A stretch of 45,181 nucleotides of DNA. It comes from an uncultured Chryseobacterium sp. Lineage in GTDB: Bacteria > Bacteroidota > Bacteroidia > Flavobacteriales > Weeksellaceae. The stretch spans positions 1 to 45,181 of the forward strand of contig CAJYRQ010000043.1 in the NCBI GenBank assembly GCA_913777465.1, read 5' to 3'. Below the pieces are notes generated by a model, which saw only the letters and a program-made list of their open reading frames with translations, was not told where the DNA came from and made no database searches. Every line of letters begins with the position of its first letter. The stretch's first letter is position 1. The position numbers and the translations under genes were made by a program. This document shows, piece by piece, positions 16,699-24,655 of the stretch.

Positions 16699-17850
16699 AT
16701 GTCAGACAACGCCTGGGAAAATTTAGTAAAGAAACAGCTGAAGACCGATGATATTTATTCCGTTCTCAAAAAAGAAAACCTGGAAGGAATCGAGGTGAAG
16801 CCTTTTTATGAGTCGGTAGACCAGCCTTTGGTAAACCTGCCTAAAATCGAGGAAAGTACCTACCTGGTGGCCAATTACCACGAGAGCCTGGTAGACGATG
16901 TATTCGCGTTCCTATTGGATCAGAACGTGGAGAATCTTGAGCAGAAAACCATTTTCATCAATAATACAGATCTTGCCGGACACATCAGCCCGAAGGAAGA
17001 AGACCAGTATTTTTCATTAATAGATGTTTTTGATGAAAAAGAGGCGGTAATTGATGACCAGCTGGTGAAAGAATTGCTGGCCAAACGGTTCAGAAGAAAT
17101 ATCTGCATTGATGTTTCCTTACACCAGAATGCCGGGGCAGCAATTTATCAGCAACTTGGGATTGCCCTGGCCAAAACTAAAGAGCTGGCGGAACTTTATG
17201 GTGCGGAAATTTTAAATAAATTATTATTCAGAATCGCCATCGGACCTAACTATTTCTTTGAAATGGCGAAACTGAGGGCATTGAAGATTATTTTCAATCA
17301 GCTTTCCAAAGAATACGGCCTGGATGAAATTCCTTACCTCTTTGCTGAAACTTCGTTCCGGAATAAAGCCGTTTCCGATAAGGAAAACAACCTGATCCGT
17401 TCTACCCTGGAACTGGCTGCAGCCATGATCGGAGGTGCCGATGCGGTCTTCAGCAACAATTATCTCGTTGACCGGAATACTGAAAATTCGGAAGAAATTT
17501 CTTTCAAACAGCAGATTGTTTTAGCCTACGAAAGCATCATCAATGTTTTTGAGGATGCCTCCAACGGCAGTTACTATGTGGAAGGCATTACCCGTCAGAT
17601 CGCTGAAAAATCCTGGGCCTTTTTCATAGAGATTGAAGAAACCGGAGGATACCTTGAACTACTGAAACAGGGAATCATTCAGAAAAGGATCTACGATCAT
17701 GCCATCGAAGAACAGCAATGGGTGGAAGAAGGAAAAATAAAGCTGATCGGGGTGAATCTGTACCCGAAAATGGAAGTAAAGAAATCTTCGGAAGAATTAT
17801 ACAGCGAAAAAGAAATTAAAGCAGTTCGCTGGGCTGAAATGTTTGAATGA
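16699..17850 (+). CDS. mutA: Methylmalonyl-CoA mutase small (beta) subunit
   Basis: A 383-residue protein resembling the barrel part of the small, non-catalytic subunit. Family blocks include RRNICIDVSLHQNAGAAIYQ, ELAAAMIGGADAVFSNNY and SYYVEGITRQIAEKSWAFF. The B12-binding domain of the large subunit is absent. The heterodimer converts succinyl-CoA and methylmalonyl-CoA. The start is set at MSDNAWENLVKKQL (16699), because the upstream 22 residues of the longer frame are encoded by a repeat. The catalytic large-subunit gene, usually next door, does not follow; instead there is the GxxExxY element. Confidence 0.88.
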   Translation: MSDNAWENLVKKQLKTDDIYSVLKKENLEGIEVKPFYESVDQPLVNLPKIEESTYLVANYHESLVDDVFAFLLDQNVENLEQKTIFINNTDLAGHISPKEEDQYFSLIDVFDEKEAVIDDQLVKELLAKRFRRNICIDVSLHQNAGAAIYQQLGIALAKTKELAELYGAEILNKLLFRIAIGPNYFFEMAKLRALKIIFNQLSKEYGLDEIPYLFAETSFRNKAVSDKENNLIRSTLELAAAMIGGADAVFSNNYLVDRNTENSEEISFKQQIVLAYESIINVFEDASNGSYYVEGITRQIAEKSWAFFIEIEETGGYLELLKQGIIQKRIYDHAIEEQQWVEEGKIKLIGVNLYPKMEVKKSSEELYSEKEIKAVRWAEMFE

Positions 17851-17902
17851 TTTCACTATATTTTTTTGTATTTAGGTATGAATCAGTATAGGACTGATGG
17901 AT

Positions 17903-17942
17903 TTTGACCACAGATCTGCACGGATTTTCACAGATTTTTACG
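17903..17942. repeat. CACAGAT repeat, left arm of the GxxExxY element
   Basis: It contains ACCACAGATCTGCACGG and then ATTTTCACAGAT and TTTTACG. The reverse complement of 18365-18405 matches it with only a handful of differences over about 40 bases. It begins 52 bp after the mutA stop. Confidence 0.85.
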
Positions 17943-17969
17943 CAAATAATAAAAACACAACGTTACAAA

Positions 17970-18353
17970 ATGAAAGAAAATGAGATAAGCTTTTATATCA
18001 GAAAAGCAATATTTACGGTATATAATGAGTTAGGTCCTGGATTATTAGAAAGAGTTTATGAGAATATTTTATGTCACGAACTTCAAAGTTATGGATTGTC
18101 CGTAAAGTCCCAGTTTCCGATGAAAATTAAATATAAAGATACTTTTTTGGATTCCGGTTTTATTGCAGATATTATCGTAGAAAATAAAGTCATCATTGAA
18201 GTGAAGGCCGTCACGGAAATCCATAATATTCATCATCAGCAGTTACTGACCTATTTAAAGCTAACAGGTTTAAAATTAGGTATCTTAGTAAATTTTAATA
18301 CCGATTATATTGATAAAAGCATATTCAGAAAAATACACGGAACTTTAGATTAA
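17970..18353 (+). CDS. GxxExxY protein (PD-(D/E)XK nuclease-like)
   Basis: A 127-residue protein with the family motif G24-LL-E27-RV-Y30. A likely PD-(D/E)XK core is Asp67 (FIAD), then Glu77-Val-Lys79 in VIIEVKA, with Gln90/Gln91 after it. Such a fold would cut or bind DNA, but activity of this family is not established as far as I know. The start at 17970 (MKENEISFYI) is chosen because the upstream 22 residues of the longer frame come from the flanking repeat. It is the only gene between two inverted copies of the CACAGAT repeat. It looks complete and not decayed. Confidence 0.9.
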   Translation: MKENEISFYIRKAIFTVYNELGPGLLERVYENILCHELQSYGLSVKSQFPMKIKYKDTFLDSGFIADIIVENKVIIEVKAVTEIHNIHHQQLLTYLKLTGLKLGILVNFNTDYIDKSIFRKIHGTLD

Positions 18354-18364
18354 TGAAATTTAAA

Positions 18365-18405
18365 CGCAAACATCTGTGCAAATCCGTGCAGATCTGTGGT
18401 TAAAA
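18365..18405. repeat. CACAGAT repeat, right arm (inverted)
   Basis: It reads CGCAAACATCTGTGCAAATC, then CGTGCAGATCTGTGGTTAAA. This is the inverted partner of 17903-17942, 12 bp after the GxxExxY stop. Beyond both arms a GATGG word occurs in matching orientation, with a 6-base difference in spacing. Confidence 0.85.
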
Positions 18406-18468
18406 TAATCCCCCATCCGATCATTCATTTCTGATCAATTGATACAGAAGCAAATACATAAAAAATAA

Positions 18469-18506
18469 ACGCGAACATCTGTGCAAATCCGGCAAATCTG
18501 TGGTTA
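18469..18506. repeat. CACAGAT repeat, second right copy
   Basis: It reads ACGCGAACATCTGTGCAAAT, then CCGGCAAATCTGTGGTTAA. It has the same orientation as 18365-18405, shortened by about three bases in the middle. It overlaps the start codon of the next gene. Confidence 0.82.
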
Positions 18507-19648
18507 ATAAAATAATAGATCAAAATATCCAACAGTACATCGATGCAAATCTCAATACGGATCTGCATACTTTGTTATTGAAAAAATCACCTTTCCCTGA
18601 GGTCTCTATGCAGGACATCGTGCAGCAGATCAAAGGAAAGCAGGTTGCACAGAAGAAATTCCCTTTTTTACTGAATGACGGTATTGTTTTTCCGCCGCAG
18701 CTCAGTCTCGAACAGTCTTCTTCAGACAAGACGGCGCTTTACAAATCGGAAATCTTAAAAGGAGACAAATTTATCGATCTTACCTCAGGATTCGGGATTG
18801 ATGCATATTACCTATCCAAAAACTTTCACGAAATTACTTTGGTCGAGCAAAATAAGGAGCTTCTGGAAATTGTAGAGCACAACTGGAACGTTTTAGACAG
18901 GAAAGCTTCTTTTATCAACCGGAAGCTGGAAGATTTTCTGGAAGAGAACGATGCATCATTTGATGTGACGTATCTGGATCCGGCGCGCAGGGATACCCAC
19001 AAAAATAAAGTCTTTCTGCTGGAAGACCTTTCACCGAATATTCTGGATATTCAGGAAAAACTGATTTCCATTTCGAATAATGTGGTGATCAAGCTTTCGC
19101 CGCTTATCGATTTAAAATATCTGGTCTCCGTCTTACCCCGTATTTTCAGGATTGAAATTATTGCCGTAAAAAATGATGTCAAAGAAGTAGTCGTCTTTTT
19201 ATCAAAGGAAAATACGGGAGAAATAAGCTGCCACTGTGTAAATCTGGACAGCGGAGAACCTGCATTTAGTTTTCAGTTCGGAACGGCGGAAAACGAGTCT
19301 GCAGAATACGGAGAACCGGAGAAATTCATCTACCTTCCGAATAATGCCGTTTTAAAAGCCGGGGTTTTTAATTTGATTTCACAAAAATTCGGACTGAAAA
19401 AGCTTCATCCGAATACCCATCTTTATACTTCAGACCAAAAGATACAGGATTTTCCGGGACGTATTTTTGAAATGGAAAGCATTGAGGCTAAACAGATTCA
19501 AAAGAAAAGTCAGTTTAATATAATTTCAAAAAACTACCCGCTGAAACCGGAAGAAATCAGGAAAAAGTACAGCCTTAAAGACGGAGGTGAAAACTACCTT
19601 ATTTTTACACAGTCCAAAAAAGGAAAAATAATTCTAAAATCCGTATAA
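18500..19648 (+). CDS. THUMP-like class I SAM-dependent methyltransferase
   Basis: A 382-residue protein. An N-terminal helical region (about 1-60) precedes a Rossmann methyltransferase core with SAM-binding FIDLTSGFGIDAYYLSK (91-107) and acidic LVEQN, and the catalytic-loop-like YLDPARRD at 158-165. The C-terminus matches the THUMP-like/ferredoxin-like part of the PG_1098 group. Such proteins probably modify RNA, but the substrate is unknown. It starts with GTG at 18500, inside a CACAGAT repeat. A TGA lies in frame at 18440 and I see no in-frame ATG before codon 37, so the repeat seems to supply the start codon. Confidence 0.88.
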   Translation: MVNKIIDQNIQQYIDANLNTDLHTLLLKKSPFPEVSMQDIVQQIKGKQVAQKKFPFLLNDGIVFPPQLSLEQSSSDKTALYKSEILKGDKFIDLTSGFGIDAYYLSKNFHEITLVEQNKELLEIVEHNWNVLDRKASFINRKLEDFLEENDASFDVTYLDPARRDTHKNKVFLLEDLSPNILDIQEKLISISNNVVIKLSPLIDLKYLVSVLPRIFRIEIIAVKNDVKEVVVFLSKENTGEISCHCVNLDSGEPAFSFQFGTAENESAEYGEPEKFIYLPNNAVLKAGVFNLISQKFGLKKLHPNTHLYTSDQKIQDFPGRIFEMESIEAKQIQKKSQFNIISKNYPLKPEEIRKKYSLKDGGENYLIFTQSKKGKIILKSV

Positions 19649-19653
19649 AAATG

Positions 19654-19684
19654 TTGCCGTAAAATATAGGATTTCTTAATTTTG
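19654..19684 (+). promoter_or_regulatory. Promoter of the lipoprotein gene
   Basis: TTG (19654-19656), a 20-bp spacer, TAATTTTG (19677-19684). The ATG at 19784 leaves a leader of about 95 bases with no obvious structure. Confidence 0.55.
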
Positions 19685-19783
19685 GGCAATCAAAAACGTA
19701 AGTAGGAACTGCCTGCTGCCGGAAATAAACAGCCGGTTGCCCTGAAGCATTCCCAGATGAACTTTAAAAAATAAATTTTCCAT

Positions 19784-20086
19784 ATGAAAAAATTAGTGAT
19801 ATGTTTAGCCCTTGCTACGGTTGCGGTAAGCTGTAAAAAAATCCAGGCCGGCGGAAATAAAGACGTTATCAAGCTGGAAGAAGGAGTAGAGCGGTATTCC
19901 GACGACGAGCAGACCAGCGGTGAGCAGGATAACCTGTCCAAATACAGAGGGGACGCGCACGACGGGCATGAAACGCCAACGAAAACCGATACTGCCGGAG
20001 CTCCGAAGCAACAGGCAGAAGACGGAAAACATTCGGATGCTACTCCGATTCCACAGGGATCTCAAAATCCTAAGGCTGAGCATTAA
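19784..20086 (+). CDS. Small predicted lipoprotein
   Basis: A 100-residue protein with a lipoprotein signal MKKLVICLALATVAVSC: the lipobox is AVSC and the lipidated Cys is residue 17. The mature part is very polar, rich in Glu, Asp, Lys, Gly and Gln, without predicted structure (EGVERYSDDEQTSGEQD, then PKQQAEDGKHSD). After Cys comes KKIQ rather than an acidic stretch, so surface export by the Bacteroidota signal is not obvious. It has its own promoter and terminator. Function is unknown. Other frames over the same span are shadows. Confidence 0.8.
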   Translation: MKKLVICLALATVAVSCKKIQAGGNKDVIKLEEGVERYSDDEQTSGEQDNLSKYRGDAHDGHETPTKTDTAGAPKQQAEDGKHSDATPIPQGSQNPKAEH

Positions 20087-20105
20087 TGATCAGAAAATAT
20101 AGAAG

Positions 20106-20133
20106 TGTCCTGCAGAAATGCAGGACATTTTTT
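20106..20133 (+). terminator. Terminator after the lipoprotein gene
   Basis: TGTCCTGCA (20106-20114), GAAA loop, TGCAGGACA (20119-20127), then six T residues. Confidence 0.92.
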
Positions 20134-20237
20134 GTATGCTTGTGGGAAATAACCTTATACCGACCTGAGGAAAATTATCCCTTTTTGTTTGTTCCGGCGG
20201 GGCAAATTTTTTACTTTTAACGAAATAATATTTTACA

Positions 20238-21617
20238 ATGCAAGAGACTTTGAATTACATCAGCGAGAACAGACAGCGTTTCGTGGATGAATTGTTTGAA
20301 TTACTGAGAATCCCTTCTATTTCTGCAGATCCGGCTTATAAAGATGATGTTCTGAAATGCGCGGATGTTGTTGCCGGATACCTGAAAAACGCAGGAGCAG
20401 ACAATGTGGAAGTATGCCAGACCAAGGGGTATCCTATCGTTTTCGGGGAAAAGATTTTAGATACAAACCTGCCTACGGTTCTGGTATACGGTCATTATGA
20501 CGTTCAGCCGGCCGATCCGCTGGAACTGTGGACAAAACCGCCTTTTGAGCCGTATATCGAAAAAACCGAACTTCATCCGGAAGGGGCTATCTTTGCCAGA
20601 GGTTCTGCGGACGATAAAGGCCAGTTTTTCATGCACCTGAAAGCTTTTGAAGCGATGATGAAAACCAATGCGCTTCCTTGCAATGTAAAATTTATCCTGG
20701 AAGGCGAGGAAGAAGTAGGATCGGTAAGCCTGGGAGATTTCGTGAATGAAAATAAAGAAAAATTATTCTGCGACTGTATCCTGATTTCAGATACCCATAT
20801 TTACAGCAATGAGCAGCCTACCGTAACCACTGGTTTAAGAGGCCTTAGCTATGTTGAGGTGGAAATCGAAGGGCCGAACAGGGACCTTCACTCAGGGCTT
20901 TACGGAGGTGCCGTACCGAACCCGATCCATGTGCTTTCAAGAATGATTGCAAAGCTGATCGACGAAGACGGGCACATTACCATCGACGGGTTTTACGATA
21001 ACGTGGAAACGGTTTCTGATTCCGACAGAGCCGATATGAATAAACTGAAAGACAATCCGGAAGAATTTAAAAAATCCATCGGCCTGAATGGCGTGGAAGG
21101 GGAAAAAGGCTATACGACCCTTGAAAGAACATCGATCCGGCCTACTTTAGACTGTAACGGCATCTGGGGTGGTTATACAGGAGAAGGAGCAAAAACAGTG
21201 ATCCCTTCAAAAGCTTCGGCTAAAATTTCCATGCGTCTGGTACCTTATCAGACCCCGGAAGAAATCACCGATAAATTCACCGCTTACTTTAAGAAGATCG
21301 CGCCTGACAATGTAAAAGTTAAAGTTACGCCGCACCACGGAGGAATGCCATACGTCCTGCCGACGGATACCAAAGAGTTTATGGCCGCAAAACAGGCCAT
21401 GGAAACCGCTTTCGGAAAAGAAGTCCTTCCGTACCGGGGAGGAGGAAGTATTCCGATCACGGCCATGTTTGAGCAGGTTCTGGGTGCTAAATCCGTTTTA
21501 ATGGGCTTCGGGCTGGATTCCGATGCCATCCACTCTCCGAATGAGCATTATGGTTTGTTCAATTTCTATAAAGGTATTGAAAGTATCCCGCTGTTTTTTG
21601 AGAATTATGCGAAATAA
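20238..21617 (+). CDS. M20 family dipeptidase
   Basis: A 459-residue metallopeptidase. The metal ligand motif is VYGHYDVQP (His86, Asp88), the bridging Asp lies in RGSADDKGQ (about 122-129), the catalytic EGEEEVGS starts at 155, and a late His is in DAIHSPNEHY. A lid/dimerisation domain sits between about 195 and 350 (LHSGLYGGAVPNP). M20 dipeptidases of this length cleave dipeptides with a two-zinc site in the cytosol. There is no signal peptide. It is complete and stands alone with a terminator downstream. Confidence 0.94.
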   Translation: MQETLNYISENRQRFVDELFELLRIPSISADPAYKDDVLKCADVVAGYLKNAGADNVEVCQTKGYPIVFGEKILDTNLPTVLVYGHYDVQPADPLELWTKPPFEPYIEKTELHPEGAIFARGSADDKGQFFMHLKAFEAMMKTNALPCNVKFILEGEEEVGSVSLGDFVNENKEKLFCDCILISDTHIYSNEQPTVTTGLRGLSYVEVEIEGPNRDLHSGLYGGAVPNPIHVLSRMIAKLIDEDGHITIDGFYDNVETVSDSDRADMNKLKDNPEEFKKSIGLNGVEGEKGYTTLERTSIRPTLDCNGIWGGYTGEGAKTVIPSKASAKISMRLVPYQTPEEITDKFTAYFKKIAPDNVKVKVTPHHGGMPYVLPTDTKEFMAAKQAMETAFGKEVLPYRGGGSIPITAMFEQVLGAKSVLMGFGLDSDAIHSPNEHYGLFNFYKGIESIPLFFENYAK

Positions 21618-21744
21618 GTAAGCCGGATTTGAAATTGGAATAAATCTTCTGATTCAGTATCTTTTCTCATCAGATTCGTACGGAAGACAGAATTTCTACC
21701 GGAAAATTCATCAGGAAATAAAATACTGACAAATGTTAGTTAGT

Positions 21745-21770
21745 AAAAACGCTTCAATTGGAGCGTTTTT
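21745..21770 (+). terminator. Terminator upstream of the SDR gene
   Basis: AAAAACGCTTC (21745-21755) pairs with GGAGCGTTTTT (21760-21770), one mismatch position. It belongs to the dipeptidase transcript. Confidence 0.75.
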
Positions 21771-21800
21771 CTTATTTTTAGGAACTAAATCCAAAATACG

Positions 21801-22508
21801 ATGTTAGAAAATAAAGTAGCTTATATTACCGGCGGAACCAAAGGAATCGGTTTCGGAATTGCTAAAATATTACTGGAAAACGGCGTGGCCGTTGCATTTT
21901 CAGGAAGGAAAAAGGAAGATGTCGGGAAGGCAGAACAGGAACTGAAACAGTATTCCGAAAATGTTTTGGGAATTGTTTCAGATGTTAAAAATCTTGAGAG
22001 TGAAGAGAAAGCGGTGAAAGATATCAGAGAAAAGTTCGGAAAACTAGATTTTGTGATTGCCAATGCCGGATTAGGTGTATTTAAACCGGTAGACCAGCTT
22101 TCTGCAGAAGAATGGAACGATATGATTGAGACCAATCTGACCGGCGTTTTCTATACTTTAAAGGCTTCTGTGGAAGAACTGAAGAAAGCGGAAGGATATT
22201 ATATTACCATCGCTAGTTTGGCAGGAGCTAATTTCTTTGAAAAAGGAGCCGGCTACAATGCCTCAAAATTCGGGGTCGTAGGCTTTACACAGGCGGCGAT
22301 GATTGATCTGCGAAAATACAACATCAAATCCACGGTCATCATGCCGGGTTCCGTAGCTACGAATTTCAACGGGAATATCCCATCCGAAAAAGATGCCTGG
22401 AAAATCCAGCCGGAAGACATGGGAAATCTGGTGCTGGACATTTTAAAAATGAATCCGCGGGTTTTGCCAAGCAAGATCGAGTTTAGGGCAACAAAACCAG
22501 GCAACTGA
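21801..22508 (+). CDS. SDR family oxidoreductase
   Basis: A 235-residue classical short-chain dehydrogenase: cofactor motif TGGTKGIG (residues 9-16), NAG at about 89-91 (VIANAGLGVF), a Ser in ITIASLAG and the catalytic YNASK near 151-155, then PGSVATNF. The basic residues after the second strand (SGRKKEDV) favour NADP(H). The substrate cannot be told. It is complete. The gap after it holds an 18-bp palindrome and the etf promoter region, so it is probably not part of the etf operon. Confidence 0.93.
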   Translation: MLENKVAYITGGTKGIGFGIAKILLENGVAVAFSGRKKEDVGKAEQELKQYSENVLGIVSDVKNLESEEKAVKDIREKFGKLDFVIANAGLGVFKPVDQLSAEEWNDMIETNLTGVFYTLKASVEELKKAEGYYITIASLAGANFFEKGAGYNASKFGVVGFTQAAMIDLRKYNIKSTVIMPGSVATNFNGNIPSEKDAWKIQPEDMGNLVLDILKMNPRVLPSKIEFRATKPGN

Positions 22509-22542
22509 AAACATCTAATGCGCTGAATAATAAATTAGTAAG

Positions 22543-22560
22543 TATTATGCATGCATAATA
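22543..22560. promoter_or_regulatory. Perfect 18-bp palindrome upstream of etfB
   Basis: TATTATGCA followed by TGCATAATA. It lies 11 bp upstream of a TATATTAG box, overlapping the spacer and -33 area, as a repressor operator would. Confidence 0.55.
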
Positions 22561-22571
22561 TATATTTTATT

Positions 22572-22579
22572 TATATTAG
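22572..22579 (+). promoter_or_regulatory. Imperfect -7 box of etfBA
   Basis: TATATTAG, one mismatch from TAnnTTTG, 119 bp before the etfB ATG. The palindrome upstream supports it. Confidence 0.35.
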
Positions 22580-22698
22580 CGAAACATAATTTAATAAAAA
22601 TCCAGGTATAAAAACCACCTGCTTTTTGTACCAAAGAGAATAACGAAGCACATATGGAGCCGTAAGGCAACATAAAGCCAATAAAAATTAAACAACAT

Positions 22699-23445
22699 AT
22701 GAAAATATTAGTTTGCATCAGTAGTGTTCCGGATACTACTTCCAAGATCAACTTTACGGCAGATAAATCTGCATTCGACAAAAACGGAATCCAGTGGGTA
22801 ATCAATCCGCTTGATGAATTTGCACTGACGAAAGCCATTAAATTGCAGGAGTCCCAGGGTGCTACAGTAACGGTAATCAACGTAGGAGATGCGGTGACGG
22901 AACCGGTAATCCGAAAAGCATTGGCCATCGGCGCAAACGATGCGGTAAGAGTGAATCTTGATCCTAAGGACAGCTTTTCCACGGCGAAAGAAATTGCTGC
23001 CGTTGCGCAGAACGGAGGATATGATCTGATCCTTTGCGGTAAAGAATCCATCGATTACAACGGAGGTTCAGTTCCGGGAATGCTTGCCCAGCTGCTGAAC
23101 CAGCCTTTCGTAAATGCATCCGTAGGCCTGGATGTAAACGGAAGCGAAGCGACTGCCGTAAGAGAAATTGAAGGCGGAAAAGAAACAATCTCCGTTAAAT
23201 TACCGGCTGTCATCGCAGGACAGAAAGGGCTGGTAGATGAAAAAGAACTGATCATCCCGAACATGAGAGGAATCATGTCGGCAAGAACAAAGCCTTTGCA
23301 GGTAGTAGAGCCTTCTTCATCCGAAGTAAAAGTTCAGGGTGTATCTTATGACAGCGTTCCGCCGAGAGCCGCCGTAAAAATGGTTTCTCCGGATAACCTG
23401 GATGAATTGGTACGATTACTTCACGAAGAAGCAAAAGTTATTTAA
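22699..23445 (+). CDS. etfB: Electron transfer flavoprotein subunit beta
   Basis: A 248-residue protein of the ETF beta/FixA family. It begins MKILVCISSVPDTTSKI, and contains NPLDEFALTKAI, LCGKESIDYNGGSVPGMLAQ and VKLPAVIAGQKGL, the family blocks that bind AMP and the alpha subunit. With EtfA it takes electrons from acyl-CoA dehydrogenases and passes them to the quinone pool. The thiolase at 29741 and proline dehydrogenase at 38074 are other oxidation enzymes in the window. It is followed by etfA after 75 bp of repeat-like DNA. Confidence 0.96.
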   Translation: MKILVCISSVPDTTSKINFTADKSAFDKNGIQWVINPLDEFALTKAIKLQESQGATVTVINVGDAVTEPVIRKALAIGANDAVRVNLDPKDSFSTAKEIAAVAQNGGYDLILCGKESIDYNGGSVPGMLAQLLNQPFVNASVGLDVNGSEATAVREIEGGKETISVKLPAVIAGQKGLVDEKELIIPNMRGIMSARTKPLQVVEPSSSEVKVQGVSYDSVPPRAAVKMVSPDNLDELVRLLHEEAKVI

Positions 23446-23520
23446 TCATTCTAAATTCAACATTTAAAATTCAGAAAAACCAATCTTGAATTTTGAACTT
23501 TAAATCTTAAATATAAAATC
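23446..23520. repeat. AT-rich inverted repeat between etfB and etfA
   Basis: Words TAAATTCAACATTTAAAATT and CTTGAATTTTGAACTTTAAA pair in reverse orientation, making a long imperfect hairpin in an otherwise cotranscribed pair. It is similar in kind to the atpA-atpG gap. Confidence 0.5.
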
Positions 23521-24468
23521 ATGGCAGTATTCGTATACGCAGAAAATATAAACGGAGTTTACAAAAAAGCGGCTTTTGAAGCGGTTTCTTATGCTAAAGC
23601 AATAGCAGACCAGGCCGGAGATACCGTAACGGCAATCTCTGTAAATCCTACCGATTCTTCAGATTTATTATACAAATATGGAGCATCGAATGTAATCAAC
23701 ATCAAAGACGAAGGTCTTAAAAACTTCTCCGCAAAAGCTTATGCACAGGCAGTAAGTGAAGTGGCAGACGGAAACATCATCGTTTTCCCTCATACCACCG
23801 ATGCATCGTCTGTAGCACCTATGCTGGCGGTAATGAACGGATATTCTTTAATCACGAATGTACTGGAAGCACCGGAAAGCCTTTCTCCGTTCCAGGTGAA
23901 AAGAAGAGCGTTTTCGGGTAAAGGCTTCATGCACGCCAAAGCGGAAGGGAATGGAGTAATCATTACTGTTTCCCAGAATGCTTTCGGGGTAAAGGAAAAT
24001 GCGGTTTCCGGTTCGGAAGAAGTGAAAAACCTTTCGGTGGCCAATGAAGACACCAAAGTAATTTCCCACGAGCAGAGCTCAGGAAAACTGGATCTTAAGG
24101 AAGCGGAAATCGTGGTTTCTGCAGGAAGGGGATTAAAAGGTCCTGAAAACTGGGGAATGATCGAAGATCTGGCAAACGTTTTGGGAGCAGCAACAGCCTG
24201 TTCTAAGCCGGTTTCGGATATCGGATGGAGACCTCATACCGAGCACGTGGGCCAGACCGGGAAAGCCATTGCACCGAATCTGTACATCGCAGTGGGAATT
24301 TCCGGAGCTATTCAGCACCTTGCCGGGGTCAACTCTTCAAAAACCATCGTCGTAATCAACAGCGATCCTGAAGCACCGTTCTTCAAATCAGCCGATTACG
24401 GGGTAGTGGGAGATTCTTTCCAGATCATTCCTGCGCTCACGGAGAAAATCAAAGCTCTTAAAGGATAA
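23521..24468 (+). CDS. etfA: Electron transfer flavoprotein subunit alpha
   Basis: A 315-residue protein. The N-terminal domain begins MAVFVYAENINGVYKKAAFE. The C-terminal FAD domain has VVSAGRGLKGPENWG, ASRP-like ACSKPVSDIGWRPH, GQTGKAIAPNLYIAVGISGA and NSDPEAPFFKSADYGVVGD, the ETF alpha FAD-binding signature. It forms the FAD-carrying half of ETF. It is complete, and forms the operon with etfB. A repeat-bearing gap and a terminator follow. Confidence 0.97.
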   Translation: MAVFVYAENINGVYKKAAFEAVSYAKAIADQAGDTVTAISVNPTDSSDLLYKYGASNVINIKDEGLKNFSAKAYAQAVSEVADGNIIVFPHTTDASSVAPMLAVMNGYSLITNVLEAPESLSPFQVKRRAFSGKGFMHAKAEGNGVIITVSQNAFGVKENAVSGSEEVKNLSVANEDTKVISHEQSSGKLDLKEAEIVVSAGRGLKGPENWGMIEDLANVLGAATACSKPVSDIGWRPHTEHVGQTGKAIAPNLYIAVGISGAIQHLAGVNSSKTIVVINSDPEAPFFKSADYGVVGDSFQIIPALTEKIKALKG

Positions 24469-24475
24469 AAAAAGT

Positions 24476-24576
24476 GAATTGTCAATAGTCAATTCGTTTT
24501 AATCGGCAATTTTTAGAACAAATTCAGAAATTCACCTGCGAAGCAAAATTGACAACAGAGTTAATTCACCATTCAC
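24476..24576. repeat. ATTCACC-type dispersed repeat after etfA
   Basis: It contains AATTGTCAATAGTCAATTCG, AAATTCACCTGCGAAGC and AATTCACCATTCAC. The words match the 102-bp tandem units at 44815-45150 and the 16598-16680 gap. Confidence 0.6.
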
Positions 24577-24580
24577 TTAT

Positions 24581-24608
24581 AAAAGCCCTGTTTCGGGCTT
24601 TTATTTTT
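24581..24608 (+). terminator. Terminator after etfA
   Basis: AAAAGCCC (24581-24588) pairs with GGGCTTTT (24595-24602), followed by ATTTTTG. Confidence 0.8.
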
Positions 24609-24642
24609 GTTTAAAAGTAAAAAAAACATTGAAAAATTAATC

Positions 24643-24650
24643 TATATTTG
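24643..24650 (+). promoter_or_regulatory. -7 box very close to the BFN start
   Basis: TATATTTG ends five bases before the ATG at 24656, predicting an almost leaderless transcript. No -33 TTG at 17-23 bp was found. Confidence 0.4.
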
Positions 24651-24655
24651 TAGCT

